DNA of 64,000 nt, from the NCBI GenBank assembly GCA_938030095.1, contig CALHGK010000010.1:62001-126000 (forward strand). Reading direction: 5' to 3'. The notes under the pieces were generated by a model. That model was given only the letters and a program-made list of their open reading frames with translations, ran no database searches and had not been told where the DNA came from. This document shows positions 35,379 to 44,658 of the stretch, piece after piece. Source of the stretch: an uncultured Candidatus Saccharibacteria bacterium. GTDB taxonomy: Bacteria > Patescibacteriota > Saccharimonadia > Saccharimonadales > Saccharimonadaceae. The position numbers were made by a program, and so were the translations under genes. Position 1 is the first letter of the stretch; the number at the start of each line of letters is the position of its first letter.

Positions 35379-35660
35379 GCCGTGTGTTTTTTTCGCTACA
35401 CCTGTGGAAAAGTCGTGTATAGTGAGCCGTATAACCAGCGGACAGCTCGTGGGCAGCCATCCACAGCACCAAGAGCGCACCACCCTCCAGTCTCATTGGC
35501 TGGTGGATAACCACCGCTTCTCCCCGATTTATCCACGCCAGCGATCGCAGCGTTTTGCACAGATAGTTAGCAAGGATTACCTCTGTTATCTATCATGGTT
35601 TCCACAGTATCCACAGCACCTATTACTATATCAACCAGATAAAAAGAAAGGATTGTTGAT
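35379..35660. other. Replication origin region, right DnaA-box cluster
   Basis: 282 bp between dnaA and dnaN without a gene. Boxes close to TTATCCACA are seen at 35403-35411 (minus), 35458-35465 (+), 35502-35510 (minus), 35529-35537 (+), 35598-35606 (+) and 35607-35615 (+). The last two are adjacent, and an A/T-rich stretch (35615-35660) follows them, a possible unwinding site. Confidence 0.75.
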
Positions 35661-36761
35661 ATGAAACTGTCTGTCACACAAGAAAACCTTGCCAGAGCGC
35701 TCGGGGTTGTTGGGCGCGTGGCGAGTAACCGAGCCGGTCTGCCGATCTTGAATAATATATTATTCCGGACTGAGGGGAATCGCCTTCTCTTGGCTGCGAC
35801 GAACCTAGAGATCGCCGCGACCTACTATGTGGGCGCAAAGGTGGAAACGCCGGGGGTGATTACCCTGCCGGCCAAGCTGGTGAGCGAATTTGTGGCGAAC
35901 CTGCCGAAGGGGCCGATCGAGCTGGAGACCGATGGCACGCGTATGACACTGACGTCTGGTGGGTACACTTCGACGATTAATGGTGTAGTAGCAGATGACT
36001 TTCCGGAGCTACCGACGATCGATGAAGAACAATCGGTACGCTATAGCATTGCTGCTGCAGATTTTAAGCAGGCGGCAGCGCAAACCTTAGTGACGTGTAG
36101 TAATGATACGACTCGGCCTGTCCTGACTGGTGTGTATTGGCATACAGTGGATGGTGCGCTGTATATGGCGGCGACGGATGGCTATCGCCTGGCTGAGCGG
36201 CGTTTGATGGCAAGCCAGAGCCAGATTGCAGCTATTGTGCCAGCGAGCAGTTTGCAAGAAGCGCTACGCTCGCTCAGTGACGGCACGGAAGAAGTGGAGG
36301 TGCTCTTTGATGAGACGCAGGTGCGTTTTCGGTTGGAGGAAGTGGAGATTACGAGCCGCTTAATCGATGGCACCTACCCAAATTATCGGCAGCTCATCCC
36401 TGCTCAGTCCGAGACAAATGTAACGCTGGCAGCAGGCGATTTCTCGCGCGTAGTAAAGGTGGCAGGGCTCTTTGCGCGTGAGTCTGGTGGCAGTGTCACG
36501 CTTACCGCCGACCATGAGGTGCAGAAATTGCGGATTCACTCCGTTGCGTCCGAGCTGGGCGAAAATACTTCCGAGGCGGAAGCTGAGGTGTCGAGTGATG
36601 GGCAGATTACGCTCAATTCGCGGTACATTAGTGATGCACTAGGTGTTCTCGATGGCGAGACGATCACCTTCCGCTTTAGTGGTAAGCTCTCGCCCTGCGT
36701 CTTAACGGCCGCTCAGCCCGAGCCAAACTACATTCATATTATTATGCCACTGAAGAGCTAG
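35661..36761 (+). CDS. dnaN: DNA polymerase III beta sliding clamp
   Basis: 366 residues, usual length. MKLSVTQENLARAL starts the first of three clamp folds; LPAKLVSEFVANLP near residue 70, RPVLTGVYW near 155, ATDGYRLA near 172 and the C-terminal YIHIIMPLKS-type end (consensus MPMR/L) are typical. It ties the polymerase to DNA. GAAAGGA precedes the ATG. The gene is followed 2 nt later by recF. Confidence 0.96.
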   Translation: MKLSVTQENLARALGVVGRVASNRAGLPILNNILFRTEGNRLLLAATNLEIAATYYVGAKVETPGVITLPAKLVSEFVANLPKGPIELETDGTRMTLTSGGYTSTINGVVADDFPELPTIDEEQSVRYSIAAADFKQAAAQTLVTCSNDTTRPVLTGVYWHTVDGALYMAATDGYRLAERRLMASQSQIAAIVPASSLQEALRSLSDGTEEVEVLFDETQVRFRLEEVEITSRLIDGTYPNYRQLIPAQSETNVTLAAGDFSRVVKVAGLFARESGGSVTLTADHEVQKLRIHSVASELGENTSEAEAEVSSDGQITLNSRYISDALGVLDGETITFRFSGKLSPCVLTAAQPEPNYIHIIMPLKS

Positions 36762-36763
36762 CG

Positions 36764-37762
36764 ATGAAGATAACGCGGCTAGCAGTGCAGCATGTGCGAA
36801 TCCATACGCTCAAGACGCTTGACCTTGAGCCAGGCACAACGCTGATTTCTGGCCCAAATGGCTCTGGCAAGACATCACTTATCGAGGCGATCCATATCGC
36901 GCTGCGTGGGACGTCCTTTCGTGGTAGTGACGAGGCGGTCTGCCAGCATGAACAAAAAAGTTATACGATTGACCTTGCGACGGATGAGCAACATTACCGC
37001 GTCCAGTACGATCGCCGACATGAGACGAAGCGCAAGCGTTTTATCGTTGATGGCACAACCTATGGTCGCCTCCCCTATGGCAAAAAATATCCGATCGTCC
37101 TCTTCGAGCCAGATACGCTGCGGATCATTACTGGCTCGCCGCAGCGTCGGCGTGATTTTCTCGATACGCTCATCCAGCAATATGATGCGCAGTATAGCCA
37201 CGAGCTGAGCCGCTACCACCGAGCACTGCAGCAGCGAAATAAATTGCTCAAAGACCCTGCTCTTAGTGATGCGGCACTTTTCTCGTGGAATCTTATCTTG
37301 AGTCAGTATGGTGCGTCGATCATTACCAAGCGCCAGCGGGTGCTGCGTTATCTTAGTGTAAAAAGCAGTGCTATGTACCAAAGTATTGCGGGCGTGGCGG
37401 ATAGTGTTGCGCTACACTACTCGGAGGAGCGTAGCATGACCGCGCAGCAGCTCCTCGCCGAATATGAGCAAAAAACAGCGTATGATACAGTGGTTGGCGC
37501 AACGAGTATTGGTCCGCACCGACACGATATCACAGTATTATTCCGTGGTAATCTAGCAGCCAAGACTGCATCGCGGGGCGAAATCCGCACCATTGTGCTT
37601 GCTCTCAAATTTCTCGAAGCAGCCTACATCCAGCAGCAAACAGGCCAAGCGCCACTCATTCTGCTCGATGATGTCTTTGGCGAGCTCGACCAACAACGCC
37701 AGCAGCGTCTCCTCAGCGAATTCGTCGATAACCAGATTGTGATGACGAGTGCGGTGGGATAG
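36764..37762 (+). CDS. recF: DNA replication and repair protein RecF
   Basis: 332 residues, a little short of the usual 350-370. GPNGSGKTSLIEAI near residue 30 is Walker A, GSPQRRRDFLD near 124 is a RecF mark, TASRGEIRTIVLALK near 270 the ABC-type signature and LILLDDVFGELD near 302 Walker B. It loads RecA at gaps. It is directly coupled to dnaN. gyrB, which often follows, is absent; instead a convergent secretion-locus gene ends 9 nt away. Confidence 0.95.
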   Translation: MKITRLAVQHVRIHTLKTLDLEPGTTLISGPNGSGKTSLIEAIHIALRGTSFRGSDEAVCQHEQKSYTIDLATDEQHYRVQYDRRHETKRKRFIVDGTTYGRLPYGKKYPIVLFEPDTLRIITGSPQRRRDFLDTLIQQYDAQYSHELSRYHRALQQRNKLLKDPALSDAALFSWNLILSQYGASIITKRQRVLRYLSVKSSAMYQSIAGVADSVALHYSEERSMTAQQLLAEYEQKTAYDTVVGATSIGPHRHDITVLFRGNLAAKTASRGEIRTIVLALKFLEAAYIQQQTGQAPLILLDDVFGELDQQRQQRLLSEFVDNQIVMTSAVG

Positions 37763-37770
37763 ACTTCGCC

Positions 37771-38499
37771 CTATATATCAGTGTACATATAGCACCATGG
37801 TGGATTATTGCCGCCACACGGAACAACACGCTTCTTTTCTAGTTCTTCGGTAGTGGGATATATTTTGCCATTGATCTTTATGTCGTATTTATCAATATCT
37901 TTGTCGTGTTTCTTAATATAGTTGAGGGCTTGGTCGACTTGCGATTGGCTCGTTTTGTCTGTTGTGACGATGCACACACCAAGCCGATTTGACCGGTCGG
38001 TCGTGCGGTATGGGTTGCAGGTAACAATATAGAACCAGCGCGAGTAGTGAGGAAGTTTATTAATAAGAGGGCTCTCTTGAGATATCTTTGCTCCTCCTTG
38101 TGTTGCTTCGTGGCCGCCGATTGCTTCGCGGATATCGTTGTATTTTTCCTTCTTCGCTTCTCTCTTCGCTTCCTCAGTTAGTGGCTTCATGGCAAAGAAC
38201 AGCTTCTTTTCTTCGCCTGGCTTGAGGTCTAGCTTGACCTGGTGGTCGGCAAAGCCTTTAGCCCGAAATGTGTATATATGCGACCCGCTCTTTACAGCGT
38301 GCTTTGCCCGCGTTGTTACCTTTTGGTCTTTGATTGTATCATACGAGACAGTAAGGCTATCGGGGATAGCATAGACGAGGATAGTGCTATCGTATTTGAG
38401 ATTATCAACAAAGCGATATATCGTAAAGGTAATCATGCCAATGGCAAGCAGGGCAAATAGTGCGATAATTTGGTTACGTTTTTGATTGAGTATTTCCAT
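37771..38499 (-). CDS. Membrane-anchored PEGA-like protein of the secretion locus
   Basis: 242 residues. One membrane segment (about 11-30), then a domain of about 75 residues (35-110) with the PEGA-like pattern of surface beta domains (AVKSGSHIYTFRAKGF, followed by LDLKPGEEKKLFF), a Lys/Glu-rich helix and a C-terminal part with four Cys. No enzyme motif seen. The start lies 26 nt inside the hydrolase gene upstream, so it is the last gene of the leftward secretion operon. It may be a structural or adhesion component. Confidence 0.65.
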   Translation of the reverse strand: MEILNQKRNQIIALFALLAIGMITFTIYRFVDNLKYDSTILVYAIPDSLTVSYDTIKDQKVTTRAKHAVKSGSHIYTFRAKGFADHQVKLDLKPGEEKKLFFAMKPLTEEAKREAKKEKYNDIREAIGGHEATQGGAKISQESPLINKLPHYSRWFYIVTCNPYRTTDRSNRLGVCIVTTDKTSQSQVDQALNYIKKHDKDIDKYDIKINGKIYPTTEELEKKRVVPCGGNNPPWCYMYTDI

Positions 38500-39853
38500 T
38501 GACTGTCCTCGCTAATACAACACCCGAGTTTCCAAGCATCCACTCGAGTGTTCCTTGTTTGATATAAGATGGGACGTGATCGTATTGAGAAGCCTGCGCA
38601 CCAACAAATCCATTACCAAGATCGCCTAGATAAAACAATGTATGGCCATTAAAGACTAAGATGTCGCCAGGCTGGAGATCACCCATACTTGGAGATTCTT
38701 TGGTATAGTATTTCTCGGGATGGCTGAGGACATAAGGCCGCTGATTAACCGTTCCAGCCGGTGGGTAATTTGGGTCTGCTCCACTCATACGCATCACTGT
38801 TGAAACATATTTACCACAATCGGTGTAGTCGGGACCTGCCTCCGGATTATACTGCTGGCGAGCATTTCGGTATTCTTCTTTTTCACCGCCATTACCAACT
38901 CGTCGTCCATCCTCCCAGGCAAGACTCTTAGCTGTTTCGACGATTGTTCCGCCAGCGGCACTTTTGCTGCCGTTTGCGGTACAGCCTGTGGCTGATGCAT
39001 TTTGGGCGTTGGCACCATTGTTATTACCACCTTCGACTTGGATTTGGGATGAAGGCGGAGACAAGTTCTCTTCCTTGACAATTTGCTCAATCTTATCAAT
39101 ATATTCGGTAACAGTCGAGACATATTGGCTGTCGGTCGCATAGCCAGCATTTTTAATCTCCTGGAGGTATTTGCGCGGGTCGCCAGGATATTTAAGGGCT
39201 TCGCTGTAACGTGAATTGCTGGTGATAAAATCGCCATAGCCGAGCCAGCCAGCCTCGACGGTAGGATATTTGCGAAAGCCATCGACGATTGTTGTTCGGC
39301 CAGAGGCGTATTCCTCCTCGGTCTCCATATCGATCACCTCACCCGACCAGTTCCCGCCAGCCTTGATACCATGGAAATTATTTGCCTTGACGGTAAGCCC
39401 AGACTTGCCATAACCAGATTCAATAACCCCCTGGGCAAGGACTGTTTCGTATGGTGTGCCATACTTTTTGTTCGTTTCGACAGCCATCTTGACGTATTTG
39501 CGGACAAAGTCTTTGAGATCTTCTGCTGCAGTCCCGCTACTGCCATCACTGCTGCTGGTGGAGCTGGTAGAGCAGGTGGCTGCGTCGGGGTCGAAATGCT
39601 CGATATAGTTACCAGAAAAGAACCTTGCGTCTAAAGCTGAAGCGGGAGTTGACACGAGAGAGAATACTATCGCAAAAACAAGAGAGCTTATTCGATAGAT
39701 AGTTGTGCAGTGAGAAAAGAGTTGTGTTGATGGAGAAAAAAGAGACGAAAAGCGAAGCAGTTGTTGGTGGGTGTGTATTTGGCAGCGAGTGACAAACACA
39801 CAAAAAGAGTAGAAGCACTGAGTAAAAATAGCATGAGCCCACCGTATGATCAT
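38474..39853 (-). CDS. Peptidoglycan hydrolase with glucosaminidase and NlpC/CHAP-like domains
   Basis: 459 residues. A hydrophobic segment near 53-72 (SSLVFAIVFSLVSTPASA) looks like an export signal with a long N-terminal extension. Residues about 115-260 are a glucosaminidase domain with AQGVIESGYGKSG (candidate catalytic Glu) and NNFHGIKAG. Residues about 320-455 look like a Cys/His amidase: YTDCGKYVSTVM and NGHTLFYLGDLG carry the candidate pair. The ATG overlaps the stop of the 988-residue gene (ATGA). In a secretion locus it would open the wall for the channel, like VirB1, or attack a host wall. Confidence 0.8.
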   Translation of the reverse strand: MIIRWAHAIFTQCFYSFCVFVTRCQIHTHQQLLRFSSLFSPSTQLFSHCTTIYRISSLVFAIVFSLVSTPASALDARFFSGNYIEHFDPDAATCSTSSTSSSDGSSGTAAEDLKDFVRKYVKMAVETNKKYGTPYETVLAQGVIESGYGKSGLTVKANNFHGIKAGGNWSGEVIDMETEEEYASGRTTIVDGFRKYPTVEAGWLGYGDFITSNSRYSEALKYPGDPRKYLQEIKNAGYATDSQYVSTVTEYIDKIEQIVKEENLSPPSSQIQVEGGNNNGANAQNASATGCTANGSKSAAGGTIVETAKSLAWEDGRRVGNGGEKEEYRNARQQYNPEAGPDYTDCGKYVSTVMRMSGADPNYPPAGTVNQRPYVLSHPEKYYTKESPSMGDLQPGDILVFNGHTLFYLGDLGNGFVGAQASQYDHVPSYIKQGTLEWMLGNSGVVLARTVNGNTQSKT

Positions 39854-42816
39854 GATGACCCTCCAACACGTCGAGCATACTCCCAGTGCCAAGCCTCTGG
39901 TTTGCTGCCGTTTGGTTCGGCCCATTCGGGATGGACATAGCCATATTTATGCGCATTGGCTTTGAGCCAATTGTATGTAGAAGAACCAAAGTCTCCCACG
40001 CTGATATCTGCTGCAAGCCCCCAGCCATGGTTGGAGCTGCACGGTGGCGCTGGCTTGGCGAGGCCACCTTGGTATAGTGGGTCACCTGGTGTTGCGTATG
40101 CAATTTGCCGTTGGCAGTCTCGGTATGCCTCGTTAATGCCGAAATCTGCACCAGTTTCTGCTTTGTATGCTTTGTTCATTTCTTCCATAGCGGCTGCAGC
40201 TTGCTTGTGCATCCTCTCGCCGGACGAAAATGACAGAGCTACTAAATCTCCTTCTGCTAGCTCGCCATTTTTGAGGCCGTTCCATGTTGATATAGAATCG
40301 CCACCTTCTGTAGCAGGCTGAGCTTGGTTAAATTCTGGCTCCCCGACTGCCGGGCCGCTGGGGGTACTACTGCTAGATTGGCTTGCGCCACCTCCACCAG
40401 AGATCGGTTCATTGTCCATAGTGTCGACGACGCGTTGGTCGATTGTGAAGAGTGCAGCATTGACTTTTTCCTCAGAGTCAAACTTGCAATAAGCGGTGTC
40501 GACGCCATTCTCGCCATCAGTACCTTTGCCACACTTCTCTTGCCATTCTTTGAGCGTGCCGCCAGTTGCTTCGCCTGTTTCTTCGTTGTATTGCCCAGCG
40601 AGAGATTGGGCAACCTCGTCGGGATCTTTATCAAGATTGAGTGCGCCATACGATATATTACAAAATGGCCCAGCAGCGACATCCTTGGGGATATTTGGGT
40701 CATCGCATGCTTGCCAAATCTTTTTCATGCGATCTGTCTCAGTATTGGCGCTGACTTTGTTACCAAAGAGAGCCGGTACAATATTCTTAGGGAGCGACAC
40801 AAGATTATGAACAAAGCTACTTAAGTTAGAGAAGCTACCCATATATGGAATAAACGAACTGTAGAGGCTCCCCACAAAGGTATACGGCGATGTTGCGTCA
40901 AATGGGCTCCGCTCAACGCGTTGCTCAGCAGCATAGGCAAGGTTGAGACGAGCTGTTTCTCGTTCGTAGGCGATTGTTTGGTCGACATTGAGCATACCGT
41001 TGCCACCCGCTGCTGCTGCTTCGGAGAACATATTTACTGCACCACTCGTGAGGGCATCTCCAGCATCTTCACCAACAGTAGCGCTGCTCACGAGAGTGCC
41101 CGCCATAGAATTTATGAGCTTACTGAGAATTGGTGCAAACACAGCAGAAATAACAGGAGCAGCTAAGTTTGAAACCAACTCACCAACGACGCTTGTCCAT
41201 CCACCAGCAACACTCATGAGAAGCTGACCGCCAGTACTGTTGATGAGTTTGCAGGATGTCTTTAGTGCACTAATATTAGATCCTAAGGCATTGGCAACGC
41301 CACCCATCTTCCGAGCCCAGCCACCACCAGGGACGTACTCCGTCCAGTTGGAGGTACCAGTTGGAGCTATTTCTTTCATTAGGCCATATTTGAGCCCCAT
41401 TCCATCAGTAGCTGCTTTTTTGGTTACGTTGCCAGATTTGTTGACGAGTACAGTAGTGAGAATCGTCCCAAGCACAGCAACGGCCATATAGTCTGTTGAG
41501 CCGGCCTTAATGTTGTCTGCCATCGTAAAGAACATCATGGCATAGCTAATAACCTGCGTCATTTGGATGAGACGAATCGTCTTGCTAATAGACTGAGCAC
41601 CATCTTGTACCATACAGAGGCCGCCAGCAATCATGGCGACAATATTGCCAGTCTTGCCCACGCCATTTTTGATAATATTGGCTGCTGCCTCTTTGCTGAT
41701 AGATTTTGTTGCTCCTTCGGCGCCTTCACTTACTGCTTCTTTCGCGGCTTTGCCAACATCGGTGTCTTCAGTAACCTTTTCTTTGCCTTCATCGTCATTT
41801 TCCTTGGCTTCGTATTTGCCATTCATTTCTTTGCCTTTGGTATTTTTGTCGATGTTTTCGCGGACTTCTTTCTCGCTTTTGGCACCAGCCAGTTTGTTCT
41901 TCTTGGTAAGAGAGAACTTTTTTATGACGCCATTGTTAAACACTTTATCGAAGAAAGCGACCCAGCGCGGTGCATATGCGCGGTGCATAATTGCTCTGAA
42001 CTCTGGATTCTCGTAGTATAATTTTTTGAATTCTGGGGGACCAACCGTTTGTTTTATACCATTGTCGTAAGTCACCCGATAGTTTGCAACCTTTTCACCA
42101 AGAGTAGATTTCTTTAAGTCAAATTCTTCGGAGGGTTTAATAACATTCCCTTCTTTATCGAGAGCTTCAACTTGATTTTTTTCAAACTGCTTTAGTAACC
42201 GGTTCGAGACACGATTATATTTACATCGTACGTTCACTACTGAGCAAATACCACTAGTTGCGGTGTTTTGGATACGCTTGAACATTACCTTATTAGCACG
42301 CCGCTCGAAGCTGGTATTTTGTGAATTCCAGTGGTTGGTGAGATTTTCTTTGATATGAAGCAAAAGTAGGCTTGGCCCACCAAAAAATGAGAGCATTGAG
42401 CCACCACCAAGCAAAATAGCGCCAAGGATACCCATTGGTCCGCCCTTCTTAGAGAATATCGCACTCCGCGCTTTGGCAAAGCGAGATTTGGGCTCAGAGA
42501 GTTTACTATCGGGTGGAACTACCTTGTTGAACCAGTTATTATCGCTCCAGTTGCTCCCTGGCGCGCCCTCCTGGCCTCGAACAGAGTTGGCATAGTCGCT
42601 GCCAGTTGCGCCAGTGCCGCTGGCGTTGCTGCGTGACGATGAACCACTCCCACTATTCTCGCGTGACTGAAGGTCTTGGGCGGTGCTGGACTGGCTATGA
42701 TCACCACTGCCAGCGTGGTTATTCCGACCAGCGAAGGTGTCGTTGCTCCAATGCGTATTCCCCGGATTATGCCGGTCGAGGTCGGGTTTTTGCTGGGAGG
42801 GGATGGGGGTAGGCAT
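39850..42816 (-). CDS. Secretion-locus membrane protein fused to a VanY/M15-type peptidase
   Basis: 988 residues. About 1-110 is Ser/Gly/Asn-rich and disordered; a hydrophobic segment near 128-155; a charged Lys/Glu region near 310-370; further hydrophobic stretches near 395-490 and 540-610; then a domain at about 860-988 with SSNHGWGLAADI and AWHWEYA, the metal-binding SxHxxGxAxD and HxxY-type motifs of D-Ala-D-Ala carboxypeptidases (M15). Six nt separate it from virB4. The N-terminal part matches no family I recognise. It probably places a wall-cutting domain outside the cell as part of the secretion apparatus. Confidence 0.75.
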   Translation of the reverse strand: MPTPIPSQQKPDLDRHNPGNTHWSNDTFAGRNNHAGSGDHSQSSTAQDLQSRENSGSGSSSRSNASGTGATGSDYANSVRGQEGAPGSNWSDNNWFNKVVPPDSKLSEPKSRFAKARSAIFSKKGGPMGILGAILLGGGSMLSFFGGPSLLLLHIKENLTNHWNSQNTSFERRANKVMFKRIQNTATSGICSVVNVRCKYNRVSNRLLKQFEKNQVEALDKEGNVIKPSEEFDLKKSTLGEKVANYRVTYDNGIKQTVGPPEFKKLYYENPEFRAIMHRAYAPRWVAFFDKVFNNGVIKKFSLTKKNKLAGAKSEKEVRENIDKNTKGKEMNGKYEAKENDDEGKEKVTEDTDVGKAAKEAVSEGAEGATKSISKEAAANIIKNGVGKTGNIVAMIAGGLCMVQDGAQSISKTIRLIQMTQVISYAMMFFTMADNIKAGSTDYMAVAVLGTILTTVLVNKSGNVTKKAATDGMGLKYGLMKEIAPTGTSNWTEYVPGGGWARKMGGVANALGSNISALKTSCKLINSTGGQLLMSVAGGWTSVVGELVSNLAAPVISAVFAPILSKLINSMAGTLVSSATVGEDAGDALTSGAVNMFSEAAAAGGNGMLNVDQTIAYERETARLNLAYAAEQRVERSPFDATSPYTFVGSLYSSFIPYMGSFSNLSSFVHNLVSLPKNIVPALFGNKVSANTETDRMKKIWQACDDPNIPKDVAAGPFCNISYGALNLDKDPDEVAQSLAGQYNEETGEATGGTLKEWQEKCGKGTDGENGVDTAYCKFDSEEKVNAALFTIDQRVVDTMDNEPISGGGGASQSSSSTPSGPAVGEPEFNQAQPATEGGDSISTWNGLKNGELAEGDLVALSFSSGERMHKQAAAAMEEMNKAYKAETGADFGINEAYRDCQRQIAYATPGDPLYQGGLAKPAPPCSSNHGWGLAADISVGDFGSSTYNWLKANAHKYGYVHPEWAEPNGSKPEAWHWEYARRVGGSS

Positions 42817-42822
42817 GACGGG

Positions 42823-44658
42823 CTACGACCTCACTGGCTGCTGGTATAAGCTGTTATTGGCCACTGGGTTGGTGGTGATGAATTGCGTCTCGGTCTCGCT
42901 GGCGAATATGCGGATATGAACGTGGTTTTGCCCAGCAAAGAAGAGGCCATCGCCCACCGGGAAGTTAGACAGGCGCTTACGCTCCTCCTCGGTGAGCTTA
43001 AAGACCTCAGCTAGCACATCCACTGCACTGGTCGATTGCTTAAGCAAGAGCTGGAGCGAGCTGTTTGCTACAATAGCTCGGCCTTTCTCGCTCCCCATAA
43101 AGTCCTCTACGTCCTGCGTGATGGTCGTTAGGCCCAGAGAGTACTTACGAGCTCGCTTAGCTAGGCTGTGGAGAAACTCCGCCGAGTCTTCGTACTTCAT
43201 CAGCTGCCAGGCCTCATCAACGATGAGCATCCGCCGGCGCTGTACGGTGCGGGCAATATTCCAGATGTGGCTCAGCACAATATACATTGCCACTGGCCGC
43301 AGGTCGTCTTCGAGGTCGCGGATATTAAACACCACCATGCTGTTATTAATATCAACGTTACTCTGCTGGCTAAAAATACCAGCGAAGGTGCCTGTGGTGT
43401 ACTTCCGTAGGCGCTGAGCTAGCGATGGCCCTGCCCCACCCATGTGAAGGAGGGTGTCGTAGAGGTCAATGATCGTCGGTGGCTGAGAATTATGTGTTAG
43501 TGGATCGCTGGTAATACCAGCCCGGGCGTAGGTATCGATGAGCGCTTGGTCAAGATCGGCCTCCTCGGCTGGGCTGAGCAAGGCAATCTGTTGCCCGCCC
43601 ACCAACGTGCCGCCCAGCATAAGCTTGAAGAGTCGCTGCAGGGTGATGAGATTAGCACGCAGCGCGTCGGTTGCTTCGTCGCTGTCGATTACTCGGGGGA
43701 GGTCGAAGGGGTTAATCCGCGTATCGCTGCTGAGGCTGAGGCGAATGTAGCTGCCGCCGACGGCATCGGCCAGCTTCTGGTACTCGTTCTCCGGGTCGAT
43801 GACGAGGATGTCGGTGCCAAGCATCATACTGCGCAGTGCCTCGAGCTTAACGGTAAAGGATTTACCAGCACCAGACTTTGCAAAGACGACCATATTCGCA
43901 TTCTCAAGGCTAAAGCGGTCGAAGATGACCAGCCCTTGGTTGTGCTGGTTGACGCCGTAGAGAATCCCTTCGCCGTCACTTAGGTCGGCACTGGTAAAGG
44001 GAAAGCTTGTGCTCACCGCGCCAGTGTTCATGTTGCGGCGGACTTGCAGCTGGTCGGTCATTTGGGGGATGGTGCTGTTGAGGCCTTGCTCTTGCTGGTT
44101 GCTGGCGGTTTTACTGTAGACCATATTTTGGCCAAAGATTGTCTCGATGACGTGCTGGACAAAGCTCAGCTCCTCGAGGCTATCGGCATAGAGTGTGACG
44201 TAGAGCCCAAAGCGAAAGAAACGTTCGGCTCCAAGCTGTAGCTGGTCGCGCAATTCCTCGGCATCGGCCAGGGCAGCTTCGCGAGCTGGGTCACGCACTT
44301 TACCCTTCTCGGAGTTCAGCGCCATATCAGCCTCAAGCTGCGTCACCTTCTTGCGGAGGTTGTTGAGGACGATCTCCGTCTCGACAGGGTAAATAAACAT
44401 GCTAATATCAAGCACTTGATCGATGTTGATCAATCCTGACAGCCAGCCTGTGTAGAGTTCACGTGGGTAGCCGTAGATGTAAAGTGTGCGGCCATACTTG
44501 GTGCCAATGCGGAAGTACGTGCTGTGGATCTCCAGACTGCTGGGAGCGATTAGGTCGCGCAGCGTCGTCATCCCCTTGATAAAGGCTTCCTCTACCTCTG
44601 CTTGCTCGCGCTCGCGCTGCTGGGCAGCAATGTCGATTGGATCGGGTCGTCGTGCCAT
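42823..44658 (-). CDS. virB4: VirB4-like type IV secretion ATPase
   Basis: 611 residues. VFAKSGAGKSFTVK near residue 258 is Walker A and RMLIVDEAWQLM near 465 is Walker B; TITQDVEDF follows. The first ~250 residues form the VirB4 N-terminal region with a coiled segment near 100-140. VirB4 drives pilus assembly and substrate transfer at the inner face of the membrane. It shares one base with the preceding stop (TAATG) and is co-translated with the TraC-like gene. Confidence 0.92.
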   Translation of the reverse strand: MARRPDPIDIAAQQREREQAEVEEAFIKGMTTLRDLIAPSSLEIHSTYFRIGTKYGRTLYIYGYPRELYTGWLSGLINIDQVLDISMFIYPVETEIVLNNLRKKVTQLEADMALNSEKGKVRDPAREAALADAEELRDQLQLGAERFFRFGLYVTLYADSLEELSFVQHVIETIFGQNMVYSKTASNQQEQGLNSTIPQMTDQLQVRRNMNTGAVSTSFPFTSADLSDGEGILYGVNQHNQGLVIFDRFSLENANMVVFAKSGAGKSFTVKLEALRSMMLGTDILVIDPENEYQKLADAVGGSYIRLSLSSDTRINPFDLPRVIDSDEATDALRANLITLQRLFKLMLGGTLVGGQQIALLSPAEEADLDQALIDTYARAGITSDPLTHNSQPPTIIDLYDTLLHMGGAGPSLAQRLRKYTTGTFAGIFSQQSNVDINNSMVVFNIRDLEDDLRPVAMYIVLSHIWNIARTVQRRRMLIVDEAWQLMKYEDSAEFLHSLAKRARKYSLGLTTITQDVEDFMGSEKGRAIVANSSLQLLLKQSTSAVDVLAEVFKLTEEERKRLSNFPVGDGLFFAGQNHVHIRIFASETETQFITTNPVANNSLYQQPVRS

